This document shows positions 25,922 to 34,298 of a stretch of DNA of 62,763 nt, piece after piece. The notes under the pieces are model-generated. The model saw only the letters and a program-made list of their open reading frames with translations, did no database searches and was not told where the DNA came from. The stretch is from Zetaproteobacteria bacterium CG1_02_55_237. GTDB lineage: Bacteria; Pseudomonadota; Zetaproteobacteria; Mariprofundales; Mariprofundaceae. Where the stretch lies: NCBI GenBank assembly GCA_001871195.1, contig MNXA01000019.1:1-62763 (forward strand), written 5' to 3'. Both the position numbers and the translations under genes were made by a program. How positions within the stretch are numbered: the first letter of the stretch is position 1; the number at the start of each line of letters is the position of its first letter.

Positions 25922-27624
25922 TGATGCGCAACCTGACCCTGCTGCTGGCTGTCATGCTAACCTGCTGCACAACGACAGCCCAAACCAAGGAACTCGACGG
26001 GCTTGCCGATAGCGGTGAGCAAAACCTTCCCATCTCGCAGATGAACACGGATTTCCTCTATCTGGCTGCGGTACAGGCTATGGAAAATGACAACCCGTCG
26101 CTGGCTGTCGGTTTTCTGAAGGCGCTGGTTGAAAAGGATCCCGAAGCCGTGCTGCCGCGCATGCAACTGGCCGAAATTCTGTTGCAAGCCGGCCGCGCTG
26201 CGGAAGCCAGAGCACCGGTCAATGAACTGCTTTCCATGTCGGACCTGTCGGCTGAAATCCGGAATAACGTGCGCATGCTGCAGGTGCAACTGCTGGTACT
26301 TGATGACAAGCAGGATCAAGCCATTGAAAGCCTGCAAGCCATTCTGCGCGACACCCCGGATGCCTACCCTGCCCGTCTGATGCTCGTGCGTCTGCTGACC
26401 GCCGGCAAACGCATTGCCGATGCGCAGCGCAGCATCGCTGATGGCCTTAAGTACGGGCAGAGTCCGCAGCTTTACCACATTCAGGCACAGCTCTACATCC
26501 GTGAGGGAAAATTCGATAAGGCAGAGAAATCGCTCACCACACTGATGCAGCTCGAACCGGACGAGTCGGGCCCGGTCCTGATGTTCAGTCAGCTGGCTCT
26601 TCGTCTGAATAAACCGGTTAAAGCTGAGAATGTGCTGCGTCACCACTTGGTGAATCATCCCGAAGCCCTGGGCGTGAGTAATGCATTGGGTCGCCTGCTG
26701 GTCGAACAAAACCGCAGCAAAGAGGCCATTGCCATCTATGAGGATATTGCCGAGCGCACAGGTGGCAACTCGGATGTGCTGATTGCCTTGGGCTTACTGC
26801 ATTATCAGGACAAGGATTTTGAACAGGCTGCCGTCATCTTTCGCAGGGTGCTGAAACAGGGAAAGGATTCACGCGCCGCTTTCTATCTGGCTGCCTGTCT
26901 GGAATCGCTGGGGCAAAAAGACAAGGCGCGTGATATGTATCAGCGCATCAAGAATGATGATGAGAACTTTGCAATGGCGCAGTTGCGCATGGCAGCCATG
27001 GACCTGCGCGCCGAACGTATCGATGCGGCCCTTGTCGCCCTGCGCCAGCTGATCCGCAGTGAGCCGAATATGGCTGATGCCTACAGCCTTCTATCGGCTG
27101 CATTGATGCGCAAAAAAGCATTCCGGGCTCTACTGGATGAAACCGAACCGGCACTGTCCTTGGAGAATGTCCCCGTGCAGTTGTTGTTCAACCGTGCTGC
27201 GGCCTTCGAAGGCCTGAAGCAGTACAACGAGGCTGCAGGTCAGATTAAAAAACTCTTTACCATTGAGCCGGACAACATCGAAGCACTGAACTTCCTGGGT
27301 TATCTGTACGCCGAACAGGGTGTGCAGCTCGACGAAGCCGAGAAGCTGATCCGTCGCGCCTTGAAAGAGCACCCGGACAACGGCTACTACCTCGATTCAC
27401 TGGCCTGGGTGCATTATCAGCGTGCCGAGTACGATAAGGCGCTTGCCGTGCAGCGTGAGGCCATCGGCCTTGTCCCGAATGACCCTGTCATGCGTGAACA
27501 TCTGGGCGACATGCTGTGGAAAAGCGGCAAGCTCGATGAGGCGCGCGCCACATGGAAGGATGCCATCAAACTGGGCCATGAAGACAGGCGGAGCATGCAG
27601 AATAAAATAGATAAAGGTCTGTGA
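25918..27624 (+). CDS. Exported tetratricopeptide repeat protein
   Basis: A 568-residue protein with an N-terminal signal (MMMRNLTLLLAVMLTCCTTT) and repeated 34-residue helix pairs throughout, for example ALGRLLVEQNRSKEAIAIYE, ALGLLHYQDKDFEQAAVIFR and LDSLAWVHYQRAEYDKALAV. A cysteine pair at 15-16 could be lipidated, but the lipobox is poor. Such proteins sit in the periplasm or outer membrane and act as scaffolds. Neighbouring lolB and ispE form a common order in proteobacteria. The partner is unknown. Confidence 0.85.
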   Translation: MMMRNLTLLLAVMLTCCTTTAQTKELDGLADSGEQNLPISQMNTDFLYLAAVQAMENDNPSLAVGFLKALVEKDPEAVLPRMQLAEILLQAGRAAEARAPVNELLSMSDLSAEIRNNVRMLQVQLLVLDDKQDQAIESLQAILRDTPDAYPARLMLVRLLTAGKRIADAQRSIADGLKYGQSPQLYHIQAQLYIREGKFDKAEKSLTTLMQLEPDESGPVLMFSQLALRLNKPVKAENVLRHHLVNHPEALGVSNALGRLLVEQNRSKEAIAIYEDIAERTGGNSDVLIALGLLHYQDKDFEQAAVIFRRVLKQGKDSRAAFYLAACLESLGQKDKARDMYQRIKNDDENFAMAQLRMAAMDLRAERIDAALVALRQLIRSEPNMADAYSLLSAALMRKKAFRALLDETEPALSLENVPVQLLFNRAAAFEGLKQYNEAAGQIKKLFTIEPDNIEALNFLGYLYAEQGVQLDEAEKLIRRALKEHPDNGYYLDSLAWVHYQRAEYDKALAVQREAIGLVPNDPVMREHLGDMLWKSGKLDEARATWKDAIKLGHEDRRSMQNKIDKGL

Positions 27625-28202
27625 TGCCGGCCAGTCGCTGCATTCTCCCCTGCATCGCTGCCTTACTGTTCCTCACCGCCTGTGCAACACTTCCTCAATC
27701 AACTGACACACCGGGAATCGGACCTTACCACACCATCAGTGCGCACCTGCTCGTTATGGAACCAAACCGGCGCTGGCAGGTGATGCTGGACTGGCAGGCC
27801 GACACGCCATCCAGAGGTCAGGCACGCCTTACACATGCCGCCAGCGGCATGGTTGTTGAGCTGCGCTGGCAGCGCAACGATATTCGTCTGCGCGACAGCA
27901 ATTCCCCGGAGTGGCGCAAGGTAAGCACGGAGCAACTGGCCGAACACGGCATTGTCGTCTCCCCCTACACCCTGTCACAGTTTCTTGCCGGCCAGATTCC
28001 TCCCGGCTTCCGGAAAACAGGCCCGGACACCTGGGAGAGTAAACGCAGCGGCGGTCTGGTTCGCGTTGCCTGGCAAGCAGAGACACAGCGCCTGGAGCTC
28101 AGCGATATCCGGCATGGCAGGCGCGCCACCCTGATTATCATCAAGGGAGAAAAGACCCTCCCTGTTTCGAATACATCACAGGACAACTCTTCCCATGCAT
28201 AA
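27624..28202 (+). CDS. lolB: Outer-membrane lipoprotein receptor LolB
   Basis: Accepts lipoproteins from LolA and inserts them into the outer membrane. A short lipoprotein signal ends at lipobox LTAC, and the body has HLLVMEPNRRWQVMLDWQ, GQARLTHAASGMVVELRW and LSQFLAGQIPPGF, matching the LolB fold and the LolB-IspE gene order. The ATG overlaps the previous stop (TGATG). 192 residues. LolA is encoded at 41046-41717. Confidence 0.85.
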   Translation: MPASRCILPCIAALLFLTACATLPQSTDTPGIGPYHTISAHLLVMEPNRRWQVMLDWQADTPSRGQARLTHAASGMVVELRWQRNDIRLRDSNSPEWRKVSTEQLAEHGIVVSPYTLSQFLAGQIPPGFRKTGPDTWESKRSGGLVRVAWQAETQRLELSDIRHGRRATLIIIKGEKTLPVSNTSQDNSSHA

Positions 28203-29130
28203 ACTGCAAGCCCCGGCCAAAATCAATCTGCATCTGCACATCACCGGCCTGACGAAGCAGGGTTATCACCTGCTTGATACCAGTTTCGCCTATGTCGATG
28301 TGTGCGACATCCTGCATATCGATACCGCGCCTGATCTGCAGGTCAGCTGTTCGGACCCAGCACTCAATGGTGAGCACAATCTTGTATTCCGTGTGCTACA
28401 AGCCTTGCGTGCTGAATACAGTGTCGCCCAAGGCTTGCACGTGCATGTCGAAAAAAACCTGCCGGCGCAGGCAGGACTGGGTGGTGGTTCCTCTGATGCT
28501 GCAACGGCACTGATGGCGGCCAACAGGTTGTGGGGTCTGCATCTGACCAGCTCTGAACTTACCAGATTCGCCACCCCCTTCGGGGCTGATATCCCCTGTT
28601 TTCTGTTCGGCGGCGCCAGCATCGCCCACGGCATCGGCGAAAGGCTCGCACCCCTTGAGCTAGCGCCGGAGGATCAATACGTCGTACTGGCCCATCCGGG
28701 CGTCGGACTTTCCACCGCCGCTGTGTTCACATACTTCGACGAAGGGCATGGCATGGCCCCCGGTCAATTGCCCCCTGCTGAATTGACCCCACTGGGGGTG
28801 AAAGCTACCATGCGCGCCGGTTTGAAAGGTGGTGCAGAAGAGTCGCTCCCGCTTGGTGAAAACGTGTTGGAAACTGTATCTCTGCAAATGTGCCCCGAGC
28901 TTGCCCGCATGCTCGCAGCGATGAAGCAGGAACAGCCGTCCAGCTGGATGAGCGGCAGCGGAACTGCCTGCGTTTCCCTTTGCGACAGCGCGGCGCAAGC
29001 CGAAGAAATGGCAGAGCGTCTTGCAGCGGGTGGACTCGCCGCATGGACCCATGCCGGCAAACTGCTGGCCCAGCATCCGCTGCATAACAGCGGCATGCAG
29101 CCAGCCGACTGGGGCGTAGCCAAGCGGTAA
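28195..29130 (+). CDS. ispE: 4-diphosphocytidyl-2-C-methyl-D-erythritol kinase
   Basis: GHMP kinase of the MEP isoprenoid pathway. It shows LQAPAKINLHLHITG, the ATP loop LPAQAGLGGGSSDAATAL and the C-terminal MSGSGTACVSL. At 311 residues it carries an extra tail after HPLH: the last codons, for ADWGVAKR, run into tRNA-Gln, and the TAA stop is formed by bases of the tRNA D-loop. It overlaps lolB by 8 bp. No earlier stop exists in frame, so the overlap with the tRNA is real unless the annotation of the tail is wrong through a sequencing error. Confidence 0.93.
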   Translation: MHKLQAPAKINLHLHITGLTKQGYHLLDTSFAYVDVCDILHIDTAPDLQVSCSDPALNGEHNLVFRVLQALRAEYSVAQGLHVHVEKNLPAQAGLGGGSSDAATALMAANRLWGLHLTSSELTRFATPFGADIPCFLFGGASIAHGIGERLAPLELAPEDQYVVLAHPGVGLSTAAVFTYFDEGHGMAPGQLPPAELTPLGVKATMRAGLKGGAEESLPLGENVLETVSLQMCPELARMLAAMKQEQPSSWMSGSGTACVSLCDSAAQAEEMAERLAAGGLAAWTHAGKLLAQHPLHNSGMQPADWGVAKR

Positions 29131-29184
29131 GGCAACGGGTTTTGATCCCGTCAGGCGCAGGTTCGAATCCTGCCGCCCCAACCA
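29110..29184 (+). tRNA. tRNA-Gln (anticodon TTG)
   Basis: Acceptor stem TGGGGCG with CGCCCCA, D-arm GCCAAGCGGTAAGGC, anticodon arm ACGGG-TTTTGAT-CCCGT with anticodon TTG, T-arm GCAGG-TTCGAAT-CCTGC and an encoded CCA. Its first 21 bases are also the end of ispE. The position between ispE and prs is common in proteobacteria; the overlap with ispE is the unusual part. A near copy of its last 19 bases lies at 29326-29344. Confidence 0.96.
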
Positions 29185-29223
29185 GAACAAAACCGAAGCG
29201 AAAGCTTTGGCGAAACATGGGAA

Positions 29224-29344
29224 GGCAGGATGAGAACCTATAGGTTCGACCCGAGCACAGCGTGCGAGGGAACGGCGAAGCAATGCGACGCCGGCCCCGA
29301 AGGGGTGAGGCACGAAGTGCCGAATAATCCTGCTGCCCCAACCA
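29224..29344 (+). repeat. tRNA-tail repeat element 2 (after tRNA-Gln)
   Basis: A 121-bp structured element that starts with GGCAGGAT, the complement of the tRNA T-arm 3' side, and ends with AATCCTGCTGCCCCAACCA, matching 18 of the last 19 bases of tRNA-Gln including CCA. Inside are GAACC-tata-GGTTC, CGAGCACAGCGTGCG, GGCCCCGAAGGGGT and GGCAC-gaa-GTGCC hairpins. The plan equals that of element 1 after tRNA-Ser, but the ends follow the local tRNA. It may be processed like a tRNA 3' end, may be mobile, or may act as a terminator-like structure; none is shown. Confidence 0.75.
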
Positions 29345-29387
29345 TATTGATCGCGTTGCGTTCCATACGCAAACAGGAGAGCGAGCT

Positions 29388-30332
29388 ATGATGGAAAAAC
29401 ACATGCGTCTTTTCTCGGGGACATCAAACCCCATGCTGGCCTCCGATATATCGGATTATTTGCATATCACCCCCGGCAAGCTGGACATCACACGCTTCTC
29501 CGATGAGGAGATATTTATCCAGATCGGCGAAACAATCCGCGGCCTCGATGCCTTTATCATCCAGAGCACTTCTCAGCCGGCTAACGATATGCTGATGGAA
29601 CTGCTGATTTTCATGGATGCGGCCAAACGTGCTTCAGCCCGCCAGATTTGCGCCATCATCCCCTACTTCGGCTATTCCCGGCAGGAACGAAAGAGCATGA
29701 GCCGCACCCCCATCAGTGCCAAGCTGGTGGCCGATATGATCACCGTGGCTGGTGCAACGCGTGTGTTAACCATGGATCTGCATGCAGGCCCCATTCAGGG
29801 CTTCTTCAACATCCCGGTGGATAACATCTATGCCGCACCCATTTTTCAGAAGGACATCCGTACTCGTCCGCTGGATGATGTGGTCATTGTCTCCCCTGAT
29901 GTCGGCGGCGTGGTGCGCGCCCGCGCCCTGGCCAAACGTCTGCATGTGGATATTGCCATCGTCGACAAACGCCGGCCCGGTCCCAACCGCGCCGAAATCA
30001 TGAATATCATCGGCGATATCGAAGGCCGCCACTGCATTCTTCTTGATGACATGGTGGATACCGCAGGCACTTTGTGCGGCGCCACGGAAGCACTGCTGGA
30101 TCGCGGTGCGAGCAAGGTTTCGGCCTATGCAACGCACGGTGTTCTCTCCGGCCCTGCCGCCGAGCGTCTCGCCAACTCCCGACTGCATGAGCTGGTGATT
30201 ACCGACACCATTGCCCAGCCCAAGGCCATCATGGACACCGGCAAGGTACGTATCCTGACAGCCGCCCCGCTGATCGGTGAGGCCATCAGCCGCATCTACA
30301 GTGCCCAATCCGTCAGCAGTCTGTACGACTAG
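29388..30332 (+). CDS. prs: Ribose-phosphate pyrophosphokinase (PRPP synthase)
   Basis: Makes PRPP from ribose-5-phosphate and ATP for nucleotide, His and Trp synthesis. It has LFSGTSNPMLASDI, FSDEEIFIQIGETIRG, PYFGYSRQERKSMSRTPISAKLVA, MDLHAGPIQGFF and the PRPP loop CILLDDMVDTAGT, all class I Prs motifs. 314 residues. AGGAGA precedes the ATG at 29388; an in-frame ATG five codons on would also give a normal N-terminus. Confidence 0.96.
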   Translation: MMEKHMRLFSGTSNPMLASDISDYLHITPGKLDITRFSDEEIFIQIGETIRGLDAFIIQSTSQPANDMLMELLIFMDAAKRASARQICAIIPYFGYSRQERKSMSRTPISAKLVADMITVAGATRVLTMDLHAGPIQGFFNIPVDNIYAAPIFQKDIRTRPLDDVVIVSPDVGGVVRARALAKRLHVDIAIVDKRRPGPNRAEIMNIIGDIEGRHCILLDDMVDTAGTLCGATEALLDRGASKVSAYATHGVLSGPAAERLANSRLHELVITDTIAQPKAIMDTGKVRILTAAPLIGEAISRIYSAQSVSSLYD

Positions 30333-30373
30333 ACTGTTTCCGGCGCACCCCTTCGACAGGCCAGCCTTGGCCG

Positions 30374-30401
30374 TTGTTTTATCATGTCTGCCGGCTATAC
30401 T
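30374..30401 (+). promoter_or_regulatory. Putative promoter of rplY
   Basis: TTGTTT and TATACT are 16 bases apart in the gap between prs and rplY. The spacing is one short of ideal and the -35 box is weak. It would start a leader of about 80 bases that contains the hairpin at 30440-30463. Confidence 0.35.
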
Positions 30402-30439
30402 CCCGCGCCCGTGCGCCAGTTGATTGACAAGGCGGACAC

Positions 30440-30463
30440 ACCGTAACGGGACGACCCGTCGGT
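30440..30463 (+). promoter_or_regulatory. Hairpin in the rplY leader
   Basis: ACCG-ta-ACGGG-ACGA-CCCGT-CGGT folds into a nine-pair stem with a two-base bulge, ending eight bases before the AAAAAGGAGAG ribosome-binding site. No T run follows, so it is not an intrinsic terminator. It could stabilise the mRNA or be a binding site for L25 itself (autoregulation); both are guesses. Confidence 0.45.
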
Positions 30464-30485
30464 GCATTAAAAAGGAGAGATACCT

Positions 30486-31127
30486 GTGACTGATTTTGTT
30501 ATTGAAGCAGATTTGAGAGAAACAACTGGTCGTGGCGAAGCACGCCGTTTGCGCCGTGCCGGCCTGACGCCAGCCGTTATTTATGGTGGCGACAAGCCTG
30601 AACTGGCCATCACAATCAATACCATGAGCACAGCCAAGCTGCTGGATCAGGAAGCCTTTTACTCCTCCATCGTGGAGCTTAAGGTGAAAGGCTCACGCGG
30701 TAGCAACAAGGCTCTGGTCAAGGATGTGCAGTGGCATCCGGTACGCGACGAAGCCATCCATATCGATTTTTACCGGGTATCCTCCAGTGACATGGTGCAC
30801 ATGGAAGTTCCTCTGCATGCAGTCAATGCCGAGACCTGCCCTGGTGTGAAGAAGGGCGGCTTGCTGGAAATTATCCGTCATACGCTGGAAGTGACCTGCC
30901 GCGCCGACAGTATCCCGGAACATATCGATGTGAGCTGCGACGGACTGGAAGTCGGCGATTCTCTGCATATTGAAGATGTCGCCCTGCCGGACGGCGTGCA
31001 GATTCAGCATGAGGTGAATTTCACCGTGCTGACCATTGCCGCTCCTAAGGTTGAGAAGGCAAGCGAAGAGGAAGAAGAGGCTGAAGTCGAAACTGCTGCA
31101 GCTGATTCCGAAGCCGAGAAAGACTGA
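30486..31127 (+). CDS. rplY: 50S ribosomal protein L25 (general stress protein Ctc form)
   Basis: Binds 5S rRNA. The N-terminal L25 domain (GRGEARRLRRAGLTPAVIYG, FYRVSSSDMVHMEVPLH) is followed by the TL5/Ctc C-terminal domain and an acidic tail (EEEEEAEVETAAADSEAEKD). 213 residues, the long form, unlike the 94-residue E. coli L25. The GTG start follows AAAAAGGAGAG. Stands between prs and pth as in many proteobacteria. Confidence 0.95.
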   Translation: MTDFVIEADLRETTGRGEARRLRRAGLTPAVIYGGDKPELAITINTMSTAKLLDQEAFYSSIVELKVKGSRGSNKALVKDVQWHPVRDEAIHIDFYRVSSSDMVHMEVPLHAVNAETCPGVKKGGLLEIIRHTLEVTCRADSIPEHIDVSCDGLEVGDSLHIEDVALPDGVQIQHEVNFTVLTIAAPKVEKASEEEEEAEVETAAADSEAEKD

Positions 31128-31138
31128 CCGGTACGAGG

Positions 31139-31717
31139 ATGCAACTGCTCGTCGGGTTGGGTAACCCGGGCAACAAGTACGAAACAACGCGTCACAATAT
31201 CGGATTCCGATTTGTCGACACGCTGGCCGAAAAACAGGGGCTGCGCTTTGCCGCAGCCCCTCGTTTTAAGGCTGAACTCACCGAGTGGCAAACGGGCACC
31301 CACCGCGTGCTGCTGGTTAAACCACAAACCTTTATGAATAACAGCGGCGAATGTGTCGGCCCTCTGGCCCATTATTACGGGATTGAGAGCAGCGATATCT
31401 TCGTTGTTTATGATGATCTGGATCTGGCTTCCGGAAAATTTCGCATGCGCACCGGCGGTGGCCACGGCGGACATAACGGTCTGAAGTCGCTGAACCAGCA
31501 CTTGCCAGATGGCAACTACCATCGCCTGAAAATCGGCATCGGCCGACCACCGGCCGGCATGGAAGTCACCCCGTGGGTGCTCGGGCGTGCGGATGCCACA
31601 GACCGCGAGCAGGAAGCGCGCATCTTCGCAGCACTGCTTGAGGAAATGCCCACTGTACTGGATGGCAATCTGGCACTGGCTGGCAATCATATGCACTTAC
31701 ATTTGCAGGAGAAGTAA
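31139..31717 (+). CDS. pth: Peptidyl-tRNA hydrolase
   Basis: Recycles peptidyl-tRNA released from stalled ribosomes. It opens MQLLVGLGNPGNKYETTRHN with the catalytic His, followed by KPQTFMNNSGE, VVYDDLDLASGKFRMR and GGGHGGHNGLKSL, the complete Pth active site. 192 residues. GAGG lies close before the ATG. It is 11 bp from rplY and 3 bp from ychF. Confidence 0.97.
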   Translation: MQLLVGLGNPGNKYETTRHNIGFRFVDTLAEKQGLRFAAAPRFKAELTEWQTGTHRVLLVKPQTFMNNSGECVGPLAHYYGIESSDIFVVYDDLDLASGKFRMRTGGGHGGHNGLKSLNQHLPDGNYHRLKIGIGRPPAGMEVTPWVLGRADATDREQEARIFAALLEEMPTVLDGNLALAGNHMHLHLQEK

Positions 31718-31720
31718 ACC

Positions 31721-32815
31721 ATGGCTCTGAGTATCGGCATCGTCGGCCTGCCCAATGTGGGAAAATCCACGCTTTTCAACGCCCTGAACGGAGGCGGTGC
31801 GGAAGCAGCCAATTACCCATTCTGCACCATCGACCCCAATGTCGGTATTGTGCCGGTTCCCGATTCGCGACTGGATGCCCTTTCCACCATCGTCAAACCA
31901 CAAGCCATCCAGCATGCCGTGGTTGAATTCGTCGATATCGCAGGACTGGTTGCGGGTGCGGCCAGCGGCGAAGGCTTGGGAAACAAGTTTCTCGCTAATA
32001 TCCGCGAATGCGCCGCCGTAGCACATGTGGTGCGCTGCTTCGAGGATGACAATGTCACCCATGTATCCGGCTCGGTTAACCCTCTATCCGATATCGAGGT
32101 GATTGACACCGAACTGATGCTCAAGGACATGGAAACCATGGACAAGGCTATCGAGCGGGTACAAAAACAGACCAAAACCGGCAACAAGGATGCACTCTCC
32201 TTGCTGGCGCTGTATGAGAAGGTGCGCAAGGGACTGGAAGACGGGCATACGGTACGTCGCCATGGGCTTAATGCAGAAGATACAAGTCGCATTGCGGACC
32301 TCTGCCTGCTCACCGGCAAACCGGTGTTGTATATCGCCAACGTCGATGACGGTTCCCTGCCCGACGGTAATGTGATGGTGGATGCGGTGCGCAAGCACGC
32401 CGCTGAAGAGGATGCCCGTGTGGCCGTCGTCTCGGCCCAGATCGAATCCGAACTGGCTGAAATGGATGCCGAGTCGAAGATCGAGTTCCTTTCCGATTTG
32501 GGCTTGGTAGAGCCCGGGCTAAACACAGTTATCCGCGAAGCCTACACCCTGCTCAATCTGATCACCTACTTTACTGCCGGGGTTAAAGAGGTGCGCGCCT
32601 GGACCATCCATCGCGGCGATACCGCCCCTAAAGCAGCCGCTGTAATCCATACCGATTTCGAAAAGGGCTTTATCCGCGCCGAAACCATTGCTTATGCCGA
32701 CTTTATCGCCGGCAAGGGCGAACAGGGGGCCAAGGAAGCCGGCAAGATGCGTTTGGAAGGCAAGGAGTACATCGTCAAGGATGGCGATGTGATGCACTTC
32801 AGATTCAATGTCTAG
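31721..32815 (+). CDS. ychF: Redox-regulated ATPase YchF (Obg family)
   Basis: P-loop protein that binds ATP rather than GTP and associates with ribosomes. It has [17 protein letters not shown], the YchF-specific [32 protein letters not shown], a coiled-coil insert and the C-terminal TGS domain ([29 protein letters not shown]). 364 residues. The pth-ychF pair is the conserved arrangement. Confidence 0.97.
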   Translation: MALSIGIVGLPNVGKSTLFNALNGGGAEAANYPFCTIDPNVGIVPVPDSRLDALSTIVKPQAIQHAVVEFVDIAGLVAGAASGEGLGNKFLANIRECAAVAHVVRCFEDDNVTHVSGSVNPLSDIEVIDTELMLKDMETMDKAIERVQKQTKTGNKDALSLLALYEKVRKGLEDGHTVRRHGLNAEDTSRIADLCLLTGKPVLYIANVDDGSLPDGNVMVDAVRKHAAEEDARVAVVSAQIESELAEMDAESKIEFLSDLGLVEPGLNTVIREAYTLLNLITYFTAGVKEVRAWTIHRGDTAPKAAAVIHTDFEKGFIRAETIAYADFIAGKGEQGAKEAGKMRLEGKEYIVKDGDVMHFRFNV

Positions 32816-32884
32816 CTGGCGCTTCAACGTCTAATTCGCGTCTTTCTTCTCACAGACATAGTGGATTAAAAGGGGTGGTTATCT

Positions 32885-33520
32885 TTGCTGCATGATGTTC
32901 TGGCCCACCCTTTCTGGACATACCCTTCCGCACCTTACATATGGGCTGCAGGGCTGCTGTTCGGCGTAAGCCACTCCTTGCTGGCAACACAGATGTGTCG
33001 TCAGTACGCCGCCCGCCTCGGCATCAGGGCCACATCCTACCGCCTCTATTATTCCCTGCTGGCCACGCTGCTAACCGCTCTGTGGTTATGGATGGTGCAT
33101 GCCTTGCCCGATGCGCCGCTGTATGCCCTTGAAGGCGGCACGCGCATCGCTTTTTTTGCCATGCAAGCCATCGGCATCGGTATCATCCTGCTCAGTTTCC
33201 GTGCCTTTAATGCTGCCATTTTCCTCGGCCTGAAAAACATGCCGGAAACAGGTGAGCCCTTTGTCGAAAAAGGCATCTACCGCCATATGCGCCATCCGAT
33301 GTATAGCGGCTTCATGCTTCTCCTGCTGGCCAGCCCCGTGCAAAGCATGAACAGTCTGCACCTGAGCCTTGCCGTATGCGCCTACTTCATCATCGGCAGC
33401 TTATTCGAGGAGCATCGCATGCAACTCCTTCATCCAAGCTACGACAAATATCGCCGCTGCGTGCCGGCCTTTTTTCCACGTATCCCGTTATTTCAACGTA
33501 ACACCGGGATGAGAAAATAA
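32885..33520 (+). CDS. ICMT/NnrU-like integral membrane protein
   Basis: A 211-residue membrane protein with about six hydrophobic segments, and the ICMT-like pair FVEKGIYRHMRHPMYSGFML and LFEEHRMQLLHPSYDKYRR. Such proteins resemble isoprenylcysteine methyltransferases and NnrU; the substrate in bacteria is unknown. The start is a TTG after AGGGG and is uncertain. It overlaps the RquA-like gene by one base (TAATG), which suggests they are transcribed together; a role in quinone or membrane lipid modification is only a guess. Confidence 0.75.
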   Translation: MLHDVLAHPFWTYPSAPYIWAAGLLFGVSHSLLATQMCRQYAARLGIRATSYRLYYSLLATLLTALWLWMVHALPDAPLYALEGGTRIAFFAMQAIGIGIILLSFRAFNAAIFLGLKNMPETGEPFVEKGIYRHMRHPMYSGFMLLLLASPVQSMNSLHLSLAVCAYFIIGSLFEEHRMQLLHPSYDKYRRCVPAFFPRIPLFQRNTGMRK

Positions 33521-34233
33521 TGGCCATCTATCGCCGCTTTCAGGACGGCATGCCATGGTATCTGGCGCGCTATTACTGGTGGGCCTACCTGTGGGATAAA
33601 AGCATCTGGTTCTTTGATCATCAGCCGATTATCAACGCCATCCTGTTCGGTAACTACCGCAAGCTGCAGGCCATGACCCTGCCGCATGTCACCACCAATC
33701 CGATGCACCAAGTGCTGCAACTGACCTGCGTATACGGTGAGTTGACCGGCAAACTTCTGGAGCGCCTGCCGCAGGGCATGTTCATCGCCGATGCCTGTGT
33801 GGATCAGTTGAAGTTGGCTCTGCGTAAAACCGCTAACCGCCCGAACCCCTTGCATGCCACACGCCTGAACGCTGAAAGCCTGTCCTATGCGGATAACAGC
33901 TTCGATCAGATCATTGTCTTCTTCCTGTTCCACGAAATGCCGCACGACGCCCGCGAGCGCTGCATTGCCGAGATCGCCCGCACCCTGCGCCCGGGCGGCA
34001 GCCTCATCCTCACCGAATACGCCCCACTTCCCGAAAAACACCTGCTTTACCGCTTTCCGCTCACCCGCTGGATCATCAGCCGGCTTGAGCCCTTCCTGCC
34101 CGACTTCTGGCGACACAATGTCCGCGCCTCACTTGAACATTCCTTACAGCAACATGGGAAATCCCTTGGCGCCGAGATACATGCTGACTGCTTCGCCAGT
34201 TTCTACCGCGTCACTTCGTTCACCATAAAATAA
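33520..34233 (+). CDS. rquA: RquA-like rhodoquinone biosynthesis protein (SAM methyltransferase fold)
   Basis: A 237-residue methyltransferase-fold protein with RquA traits: YYWWAYLWDKSIWFF, ILFGNYRKL, then VLQLTCVYGELTGKL where ordinary methyltransferases have a glycine-rich motif I, FDQIIVFFLFHEMPHDAR, LRPGGSLILTEY and PFLPDFWRHN. RquA replaces the ubiquinone methoxy-side group with an amino group to make rhodoquinone for low-oxygen electron flow. The match is by eye; a related methyltransferase of other function remains possible. A bidirectional terminator follows. Confidence 0.7.
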   Translation: MAIYRRFQDGMPWYLARYYWWAYLWDKSIWFFDHQPIINAILFGNYRKLQAMTLPHVTTNPMHQVLQLTCVYGELTGKLLERLPQGMFIADACVDQLKLALRKTANRPNPLHATRLNAESLSYADNSFDQIIVFFLFHEMPHDARERCIAEIARTLRPGGSLILTEYAPLPEKHLLYRFPLTRWIISRLEPFLPDFWRHNVRASLEHSLQQHGKSLGAEIHADCFASFYRVTSFTIK

Positions 34234-34239
34234 AAGAAC

Positions 34240-34264
34240 CGCAGCAGATGCTGCGGCCCTTTTC
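34240..34264. terminator. Bidirectional terminator between rquA-like and porin genes
   Basis: CCGCAGCA-GA-TGCTGCGG is a perfect 8-bp stem. On the plus strand CCCTTTT follows, on the minus strand TTCTTTTATTTT follows. It sits 7 bp after the rquA-like stop and 40 bp after the stop of the convergent porin gene, so it can serve both. Confidence 0.85.
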
Positions 34265-34298
34265 CCTACATCCAGCCAAATGACTTCAGGCCAGAGAA

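Noticed and set aside
28660-29434. Minus-strand frames with WLGRQDSNLR-like and GAAGFEPAPDG-like text
   Set aside because: They are reverse translations of tRNA-Gln and its repeat, overlapping ispE and prs.
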